Below are positions 1 through 4,298 of a DNA stretch of 5,156 nt, in pieces. Position 1 is the first letter of the stretch. Each line of letters opens with the position of its first letter. The stretch is from RYN-433 sp036558265 (GTDB taxonomy: Bacteria; Planctomycetota; Phycisphaerae; Tepidisphaerales; Tepidisphaeraceae), in the NCBI GenBank assembly GCA_036558265.1, contig DATBFY010000601.1, positions 1-5,156 of the forward strand, in the 5' to 3' direction. Below the pieces are notes generated by a model. It was given only the letters and a program-made list of their open reading frames with translations. It had not been told where the DNA came from and searched no databases. The position numbers and the translations under genes are program-made.

Positions 1-738
1 GGGCGGTACTTCCTTTATTACTCCGCGTCGCCGACGACCTCGGACGAGCACCACCGCATCCGGGTGGCGGTTGCGGATTCGCCGGCCGGGCCCTTTCACG
101 ACCTCGACCGCTGCTTGATCGAGCAGTTGGGGTTCACGATCGACGCCAGCCCGTTCCGTGACCCGCAGACGGGGCAGTGGTACCTCTACTTCGCGACCGA
201 TTACGAGAGCGACGAGCCGCACGGCACCGGGCTGGGGGTCGTGAAACTTTGTGACGACCTGATGGGCATCGCGTCCGAGCCCAGGCCGGTGGTGCGCGCC
301 AGCGCGTCCTGGCAGATCTACGAGCGCAACCGCGACTACAAGGGAAAGGTCTGGACGGCCTGGCACTGCGTCGAGGGACCCAGCGTGGTCTTTCACGCGG
401 GGAAGTACTACTGCCTCTACTCCGCCGGCGCGTGGTACGGGGAGAACTACGGCGTCGGCTTTGCCTCGGCGGACGACCCGATGGGCCCCTGGCGGGACGA
501 CTACGCCGAGCACGGGCCGGTCGTGCTCAAGGGAATCCCCGGACAGGTGCTGGGCCCGGGGCACAACTCAACCGTTATCGGCCCGGACGGCAAAACGTTG
601 TTCATGGTCTACCATGCCTGGGACCCCGGCCATACCGCCCGGCGCATGTTCATCGACCCGATCCGCTGGACCGAGCACGGGCCGAAGGTTGACGGGCCGA
701 GCATGACCTCCAGACCACTCTATGCTGATCGTCCGTGA
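1..738 (+). CDS. Glycoside hydrolase family 43 protein, 5'-truncated by window edge
   Basis: Carboxy-terminal 245 codons of a GH43-type five-bladed beta-propeller glycosidase (family activities: arabinofuranosidase, xylosidase, arabinanase). The frame is open to base 1 and begins GRYFLYYSASP, a typical propeller strand, so the GTG at 64 is internal and the true start lies upstream. Visible motifs, in order: RIRVAVADSPAGPF, the repeated 'SDSPxGPF' blade motif; TIDASPFRD, whose Asp (142-144) matches the family's pKa-modulating Asp; HCVEGPSVVF, whose Glu (373-375) matches the general acid; a second blade motif, ASADDPMGPW; and LGPGHNS, whose His (562-564) is the conserved propeller-centre His. 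The general-base Asp near the N-terminus would be outside the window, as would any signal peptide, so location cannot be judged. No accessory binding module follows the catalytic domain. The stop codon lies inside the next gene. The family call is firm; subfamily and substrate are not resolved. Confidence 0.9.
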   Translation, partial: GRYFLYYSASPTTSDEHHRIRVAVADSPAGPFHDLDRCLIEQLGFTIDASPFRDPQTGQWYLYFATDYESDEPHGTGLGVVKLCDDLMGIASEPRPVVRASASWQIYERNRDYKGKVWTAWHCVEGPSVVFHAGKYYCLYSAGAWYGENYGVGFASADDPMGPWRDDYAEHGPVVLKGIPGQVLGPGHNSTVIGPDGKTLFMVYHAWDPGHTARRMFIDPIRWTEHGPKVDGPSMTSRPLYADRP

Positions 739-1720
739 ATATGCGCGAATCTCGAAGTTGACGCTGGCCGGGTGGTGGGAGATCAAGGCGCCGCGGCTGG
801 GGGCGGCGCTGGCCTATTACACGGTGCTGTCGCTGGCGCCGACGGTCATGCTGGCGACGCCGCTGATCGGCCTGGTCTTCCACGACCCGTCGAAGGCGAC
901 GGCGGGGATCGTGGATCAGTTCCGCGGGCTGGTGGGAGAGGAAGGGGCGCGGGCCGTGGAGGCGGTGCTGAGCTTCCGTCCGGCGTACCCGCCGACGCGC
1001 GTGACGACCTACCTGGGCATCGCGGTGCTCATCTTCGGCGCGACCGGCGTGTTCGCGCAGCTCCAGGAGTCGCTCAACACGGTCTGGGGCGTGGTGCCCG
1101 CGCCGGGGTTCGGCCGGCACGCCGTGCTCAGCTTCCTGCGGCAGCGGTTCATCTCCTTCGCGATGGTGCTGGGGATCTGCTTCCTGCTGCTGGTCTCGCT
1201 GGTGCTCAGCGCGGGGCTGACCGTCGTGCGGAACGTGATCGACCAGCGCTACCAGACCCTGGCGATCACCTGGTCCGTTGCGCATCTGGCGGTCTTCTTC
1301 GTGATTATCACGGTATTGTTCGCGATGATGTACAAGATCCTGCCCGACGCCAAGGTCCCCTGGCGCGACGTGTGGGTCGGTTCGGTGCTGACGGCGATGC
1401 TGTTTACCCTGGGCAAATGGCTGATCGGCCTGTACCTGGGGAACGCCAGCATCGGCCGGGCGTACGGCGGGGCGGGGTCGATCGTGGTGCTGCTGGTGTG
1501 GGTGTATTACTCGGCCCAGATCGTCTTCCTGGGCGCGGAGTTCACCTACGCCTATCACAAGGTGCGCGGCGACCGCGTGCCGGCGGCGGATCACGCCGTG
1601 CCGGTGACCGCCGAGGCGCGGGCCGAGCAGGGCATCCCCGACCCCGCGCAGGTGAAGGCCACGGTGGAATATTTGAAGCACGAGGAGCCGGCGCGGGATG
1701 AGGACCTGCCGAAGAGCTGA
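722..1720 (+). CDS. YihY/virulence factor BrkB family inner-membrane protein
   Basis: A 332-residue integral membrane protein of the YihY/BrkB family. The family's biochemical role is not settled; the old 'ribonuclease BN' label for some members is considered wrong. Family signatures visible: LGAALAYYTVLSLAP (27-40, first helix), NTVWGV (119-124), YKILPDAKVPWRDVWVGS (204-221), LGKWLIGLYLG (230-240) and YGGAGSIVVLLVWVYYSAQIVFLGAEF (248-274). About six hydrophobic helices are seen near 28-52, 95-115, 146-170, 182-206, 216-240 and 250-275. The last ~55 residues form a charged, probably cytoplasmic tail. The ATG at 722 is the natural start because family homology begins shortly after it, but I see no good Shine-Dalgarno before it. 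It overlaps the GH43 gene by 17 nt, so translation may be coupled to that gene. Length is slightly above the usual ~300 residues, owing to the tail. Confidence 0.93.
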   Translation: MLIVREYARISKLTLAGWWEIKAPRLGAALAYYTVLSLAPTVMLATPLIGLVFHDPSKATAGIVDQFRGLVGEEGARAVEAVLSFRPAYPPTRVTTYLGIAVLIFGATGVFAQLQESLNTVWGVVPAPGFGRHAVLSFLRQRFISFAMVLGICFLLLVSLVLSAGLTVVRNVIDQRYQTLAITWSVAHLAVFFVIITVLFAMMYKILPDAKVPWRDVWVGSVLTAMLFTLGKWLIGLYLGNASIGRAYGGAGSIVVLLVWVYYSAQIVFLGAEFTYAYHKVRGDRVPAADHAVPVTAEARAEQGIPDPAQVKATVEYLKHEEPARDEDLPKS

Positions 1721-1742
1721 GGTGAAGAAGGGCGCGCGGTAT

Positions 1743-2195
1743 TCACCAGTCGTCATCGTCGTCGTCCAAATCGAAGTCGTCATCGTCGTCATCGTCGTCA
1801 TCGAACTCTTTCTCAGGCCAGTTCTCGACGGACTGTTGCTCGACGGTGGCGGGGGAGTTGAGGTTGACCTGTGCGGGAAAGCGCTGGCGGAGGTGGGCGA
1901 GGCGCAGGAGTTGGGTGAGTTGGCGAACGTCCTGGTGGTTAAGCGCGGGGCTGGCGGGGTCGGCGGCGATGAGCTTTCGGGCGGCGTCGGTGGCGGCGAC
2001 GGTGAGGTGGAAGTCGGCCTGGAACGAGAGGACGTCCTGGACGGACTGGAGCGCGCGTCGGAAGGCGGGTCGTCGGAGCCATCGTCGGAGTATGGCGGGG
2101 GAGGGCCAGTCGGTCGGGGCGGGGCCTGCGGGGTTGTTGCGGAAGGCTCGCAAAAAAGAAGTCTGCGCGCGGGTGGTGCCGGCGATGTTGGACAT
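1743..2195 (-). CDS. Hypothetical 150-aa protein, HTH-like helical body and poly-Asp tail ending in Trp
   Basis: I do not recognise a named family. Residues ~10-105 look helical: TSFLRAFRNN, then PSPAILRRWLRRPAFRRAL (31-49), which resembles the 'tryptophan-Arg-x-x-P-x-F' helix of phage small-terminase or transposase-type HTH proteins, and then a long amphipathic stretch, LSFQADFHLTVAATDAARKL. This resemblance is an inference. The C-terminus is striking: after ENWPEKE come Phe, nine Asp, Phe-Asp-Leu, six Asp and a final Trp. The body is Arg-rich and the tail strongly acidic. I chose the ATG at 2195 over the one six codons upstream (2213) because AGAAGGGAGA lies just ahead of it at a good spacing and the upstream ATG would sit on that site. 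Codon pattern, start signal and composition support a real gene, and the + strand frames across it are shadows. It is convergent with the YihY gene, 22 bp apart. Possible roles are DNA binding or a protein-docking tail; neither is shown. Confidence 0.75.
   Translation of the reverse strand: MSNIAGTTRAQTSFLRAFRNNPAGPAPTDWPSPAILRRWLRRPAFRRALQSVQDVLSFQADFHLTVAATDAARKLIAADPASPALNHQDVRQLTQLLRLAHLRQRFPAQVNLNSPATVEQQSVENWPEKEFDDDDDDDDDFDLDDDDDDW
1749..1802 (-). repeat. GAC/GAT trinucleotide tract coding for the poly-Asp tail
   Basis: On the + strand the tract reads as runs of GTC and ATC triplets, which are GAC and GAT (Asp) on the coding - strand. Six Asp codons lie at 1749-1766 and nine at 1776-1802, with Leu-Asp-Phe codons between them. 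GAC predominates, with scattered GAT. A tract like this can change length by slippage in steps of three bases without breaking the frame or losing the terminal Trp. Confidence 0.85.
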
Positions 2196-2200
2196 AAGTA

Positions 2201-2210
2201 TCTCCCTTCT
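2201..2210 (-). promoter_or_regulatory. Ribosome binding site of the 150-aa protein gene
   Basis: On the - strand the sequence reads AGAAGGGAGA followed by TACTT and then ATG. This purine-rich Shine-Dalgarno lies 5-7 nt from the ATG at 2195. It decides the start, since the alternative in-frame ATG (2213-2211) abuts the site and has no such signal ahead of it. Confidence 0.75.
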
Positions 2211-2265
2211 CATGGGTTAGCGATTTAAGCTGCATGGAATTGCACGTGGAAAACCGGCCCCTTTT

Positions 2266-2281
2266 CGACCCCAATGGGTCG
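2266..2281. repeat. Short hairpin, 6-bp stem and 4-nt loop
   Basis: CGACCC, loop CAAT, GGGTCG: a perfect 6-bp stem lying about 70-85 bp upstream of the small gene's start on the - strand. It could fall in the gene's 5' untranslated leader or be an operator. There is no clean T-run directly after the stem in either direction, so I do not call it a terminator. Confidence 0.4.
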
Positions 2282-2290
2282 GGCAAACGG

Positions 2291-2305
2291 CCCCTGGAGG
2301 AGGGG
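2291..2305. repeat. Short hairpin, 5-bp stem
   Basis: CCCCT, GGAGG, AGGGG: a 5-bp stem with a 5-nt loop, adjacent to the hairpin at 2266-2281 and likewise upstream of the 150-aa protein gene. In GC-rich DNA a stem this short may arise by chance. Confidence 0.25.
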
Positions 2306-2345
2306 AGCAAACGAGGATCGAGCATGGAAAATGGCGGGAGTCATC

Positions 2346-2357
2346 CGTCGCGCGACG
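2346..2357. repeat. Perfect 12-bp palindrome, possible operator
   Basis: CGTCGCGCGACG equals its own reverse complement. Perfect dyads of this size in an upstream region are sometimes dimeric regulator sites. It lies ~150 bp from the small gene's start codon. The CG-only core lowers its information content, so the call is weak. Confidence 0.3.
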
Positions 2358-2439
2358 CGCCGTGACTGAAAGCGGGCGAGTGATGGGGCCGGGCGGTTAC
2401 GCATCGCGGTTGTGTGGTCGCTCTATAAGAAGGGGCGTC

Positions 2440-2568
2440 GATGCGCGCCGGTGACGCGCGGGGCGCCATCAAGGCCTGGAAAGGTGGGGATTTGCTGGGG
2501 TTTTCGGGGGAATTTTTTTTTATTTGTCGCGGGGAGGGGTTGCGCGGCGCGCGTCACGGGCGCGCATC
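2440..2568. repeat. Long inverted repeat: 21-bp arms (20/21 matched) around ~87 bp
   Basis: The left arm (2440-2460) reads GATGCGCGCC-G-GTGACGCGCG. The right arm (2548-2568) reads CGCGCGTCAC-G-GGCGCGCATC. They are reverse complements except for one G/G mismatch (2450 against 2558). A further 4-bp match (2463-2466 with 2542-2545) follows a two-base internal loop. The enclosed 75 nt include the T9 run. The unit starts 58 bp beyond the GH28 stop codon. I see no target-site duplication flanking it. It could be a long foldback in the GH28 transcript's 3' end, the ends of a small mobile element, or paired binding sites in opposite orientation. Confidence 0.65.
2513..2521. repeat. Homopolymer T9 run (T9-A-T3)
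   Basis: Nine T residues followed by A and three more T, preceded by CGGGGGAA, in otherwise GC-rich DNA. It sits within the spacer of the inverted repeat. As a + strand terminator it would need a stem just upstream, which I do not see, and no + strand gene ends nearby. Confidence 0.5.
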
Positions 2569-2625
2569 AAAATTGCGGGAAATTGACTTGGATGGTGGCG
2601 GCGGCGGTGGCGCATACGGCGGGAG

Positions 2626-4167
2626 CTACTCGACGGCGTCCGCCGGCACGTCGTCCACCAGGTCCAGCCGTTCGCGGGCCTTGCTGGTGTCGCAATCGAT
2701 CAGCCTGACATTGCTGGTCTTGCCGCCCGTGAGCTGAAGGAAGATGTGCGTGCGGTCGGGGGCCGTCGTGTCCTTGATCGTCAGGCCCTCCGGGTCGTGG
2801 AATACCAGCAGGGGGCCGAAGCGCGGGGGGCGCCTGGCCTCGAACTGATCGAGCATCCAACCGGCGGCGCGGTCGGCCTCGATCGACGGGCCGGATTTGG
2901 CGGTGATCTCGACGTCGATCAGCTTCACGTTGGCGGCGTACTCGGCGGTGATGCCCTTGTCGGCGCGGATCTTCGCACGGCGGATCGTCAGCCCGTCGAT
3001 GGGCGATTCCAAGAGGCCGCGGATGATCGCGGCGCGCTTGCCGCCGGTGCAGGTGATATCGGTGATGCTGACGTTGCGGAAGGCGGGGGTGGTCGCGTCG
3101 GCGGTCGGCCGGGTCGTCGTGCGGTTGTACTCCATGTCGATGTCGATGGCGGCCTCGACAATGTCGGTCATCTTCAGCTCGGCGATGCGGACGTCCTGCA
3201 CGGCGCCGCCGCGGCCGCGCATGGTCTTGATCCGGATGCCCCGGTCGGTGCCCTCCATCGTGCAGCGGGTGACGGTGACGTTGCCGACGCCGGCCGACAT
3301 CTCGCTGCCGATCGCCACGCCGGCGTGCCCGCGGCGCATGGTGCAGTCGCGGATCGTCACGCCGTCGGTCGGGACGTTGGTGCGGCGGCCGTCGGCGTCG
3401 CGGCCGGACTTGATCGCGATGCAGTCGTCCCCGCAGTCGAACGTGCAGTGCTCGATCGTCACGTTGCGGCAGGATTCGGGGTCGATGCCGTCGGTGTTCG
3501 GGCCCAGTCCGTGGACGTAGAGGTCGCGGCAGACCACGCCGTCGCACTCCAGCGGATGGATGGCCCACATCGGCGAGTCCTTGACCGTGACGCCCTCGAG
3601 CTGGACGTTGCGGCAGCGGATGAACTGGATGAGATTGGGGCGCAGCGCGTCCTTCGCGCTGCCGAAGATGCGGTCCTTCACGTCCGCGCCCGAAGCGGCC
3701 AGTTCCCACAGTCTTCGCTGCGCCGCCCCGGCGCTCTTGGCCCAGCGCCACCAGGCCGGGCCCTGTCCGTCGACCACGCCCTTTCCGATGATCGCGACAT
3801 TCACGGCGTCGCGGGCGAAGATCAGGCCGGCGTAGTTGTAGCACTCGATGCCTTCCCAGCGGGTGCGGATGACGGGGTAGTCGCCGGGCTCGGCCGACAT
3901 GCGGAGGATCGCGCCGTCGTCGAGTTGGAGGGTCACGTTGGACTTGAGCTCGATCGAGCCGCACAGCCACTCGCCGCGGGGGACGACCACCGTGCCGCCG
4001 CCGGCGCGGACGGCGTCGGCGATCGTGTCGGCGATCGCGTCGGTGTTGAGGGTCTTGCCGTCGGCGCGGCCGCCGTGGTCGGTGATGGAAAAGGTGCGCG
4101 GCTCGGCGGCGACGGACAGGGGGGCGATCAGAAGAATCAGCAGGAGCGACGCGGCGGGGTTACGCAT
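2626..4167 (-). CDS. Secreted glycoside hydrolase family 28 (polygalacturonase-like) protein
   Basis: A 513-residue right-handed parallel beta-helix enzyme of GH28. The family hydrolyses alpha-1,4-galacturonan or related rhamnogalacturonan and xylogalacturonan with inversion. Residues 1-21 form a signal peptide (MRNP, hydrophobic SLLLILLIAPLSV, then AA before EP), so the enzyme is exported by Sec. SITDHGGRADGKTLNTDAI (27-45) is the usual bacterial GH28 opening. The catalytic signatures are all present: GPNTDGID (222-229), CGDDCIAIKSG (245-255) with the Asp pair at 247-248, RRGHAGVAIGSEMSAG (278-293) with His281, and GIRIKTMRG (310-318) with Arg312 and Lys314. The usual G-H-G is G-H-A here. 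Later helix turns run to ~430, followed by a further ~80-residue C-terminal part of less certain fold. The start is supported by the signal peptide, but the bases ahead read ATAAATCCTCC with no Shine-Dalgarno. The RTX gene lies 131 bp upstream on the same strand. The exact substrate cannot be read from sequence. Confidence 0.92.
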   Translation of the reverse strand: MRNPAASLLLILLIAPLSVAAEPRTFSITDHGGRADGKTLNTDAIADTIADAVRAGGGTVVVPRGEWLCGSIELKSNVTLQLDDGAILRMSAEPGDYPVIRTRWEGIECYNYAGLIFARDAVNVAIIGKGVVDGQGPAWWRWAKSAGAAQRRLWELAASGADVKDRIFGSAKDALRPNLIQFIRCRNVQLEGVTVKDSPMWAIHPLECDGVVCRDLYVHGLGPNTDGIDPESCRNVTIEHCTFDCGDDCIAIKSGRDADGRRTNVPTDGVTIRDCTMRRGHAGVAIGSEMSAGVGNVTVTRCTMEGTDRGIRIKTMRGRGGAVQDVRIAELKMTDIVEAAIDIDMEYNRTTTRPTADATTPAFRNVSITDITCTGGKRAAIIRGLLESPIDGLTIRRAKIRADKGITAEYAANVKLIDVEITAKSGPSIEADRAAGWMLDQFEARRPPRFGPLLVFHDPEGLTIKDTTAPDRTHIFLQLTGGKTSNVRLIDCDTSKARERLDLVDDVPADAVE

Positions 4168-4240
4168 GGAGGATTTATGTCGAAGTTGGTGGTGTCGTCC
4201 AGCAGGCGAGCCTTCGTCCGTGGCGCCGCGCGAAAGAAGT

Positions 4241-4253
4241 GCACCTTCGGTGC
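4241..4253 (-). terminator. Possible weak terminator hairpin after the RTX gene
   Basis: A 5-bp stem (GCACC/GGTGC) with a 3-nt loop, followed on the - strand by ACTTCTTTC. It lies ~46 bp past the RTX stop codon. The stem is short and the T-tract interrupted, so it may instead belong to an interspersed palindromic element together with the stem at 4273-4285. Confidence 0.3.
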
Positions 4254-4272
4254 GACCGCTAACTGTCGATGC

Positions 4273-4285
4273 AGGCGGGACGCCT
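4273..4285. repeat. Short palindrome AGGCG-GGA-CGCCT
   Basis: A perfect 5-bp stem with a GGA loop, 14 bp past the RTX stop codon. Its wording resembles short dispersed palindromes that I believe recur in planctomycete intergenic regions, but that is recollection and was not tested here. Confidence 0.35.
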
Positions 4286-4298
4286 ACACCACTTGGCT

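Larger units (their letters stand above)
2196..2625. other. Gene-free stretch, 430 bp, with palindromes and an inverted repeat
   Basis: This lies between the end of the GH28 gene and the start of the 150-aa protein gene, both on the - strand. No frame in it shows protein-like composition on either strand. It holds the ribosome site at 2201-2210, short hairpins at 2266-2281 and 2291-2305, a 12-bp palindrome at 2346-2357, a 21-bp inverted repeat at 2440-2568 and a T9 run at 2513-2521. I could not find a convincing promoter for the small gene, although one is expected here. No tRNA or known structured RNA was recognised. Confidence 0.6.
4168..4298. other. Intergenic region with two short hairpins
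   Basis: This 131-bp gap separates the RTX protein's stop from the GH28 start, both on the - strand. It carries GCACC-TTC-GGTGC (4241-4253) and AGGCG-GGA-CGCCT (4273-4285). On the - strand, the GCACC hairpin is followed by ACTTCTTTC, only a weak T-rich tail, so at best this is a poor terminator for the RTX gene. The AT-richer ATAAAT just before the GH28 ATG stands out from the GC-rich context. No confident promoter was seen. Confidence 0.5.

Noticed and set aside
64..66. GTG as the start of the GH43 gene
   Set aside because: The frame is open to base 1 and the preceding residues (GRYFLYYSASP) are a conserved propeller strand, so the gene begins before the window.
650..1801. 383-codon - strand frame opposite the YihY gene
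   Set aside because: Its His/Arg/Gln-rich low-complexity product is a shadow of the YihY frame; the MTTMTT start comes from the Asp triplet tract read in another frame.
2211..2213. Upstream ATG as the start of the 150-aa protein
   Set aside because: It abuts the Shine-Dalgarno that serves the ATG at 2195 and has no ribosome site of its own.
1698..2228. Open + strand frame with a Val/Gly/Glu-rich product opposite the small gene
   Set aside because: It is the antisense shadow of the small gene. It starts inside the YihY gene, has low-complexity composition and has no ribosome site.
2513..2525. T9 run as an intrinsic terminator on the + strand
   Set aside because: There is no stem immediately upstream and no + strand gene ending nearby; the last + strand gene stops at 1720.
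2433..2575. Insertion-element reading of the inverted repeat with target-site duplication
   Set aside because: The bases just outside the arms (…GCGTC and AAAAT…) do not repeat, and the interior encodes nothing, so a mobile-element call is not supported, though not excluded.
2412..2737. Small + strand open frames in the gene-free stretch
   Set aside because: No ribosome site and low-complexity Gly/Ala/Arg composition; they run into the antisense of the GH28 gene.
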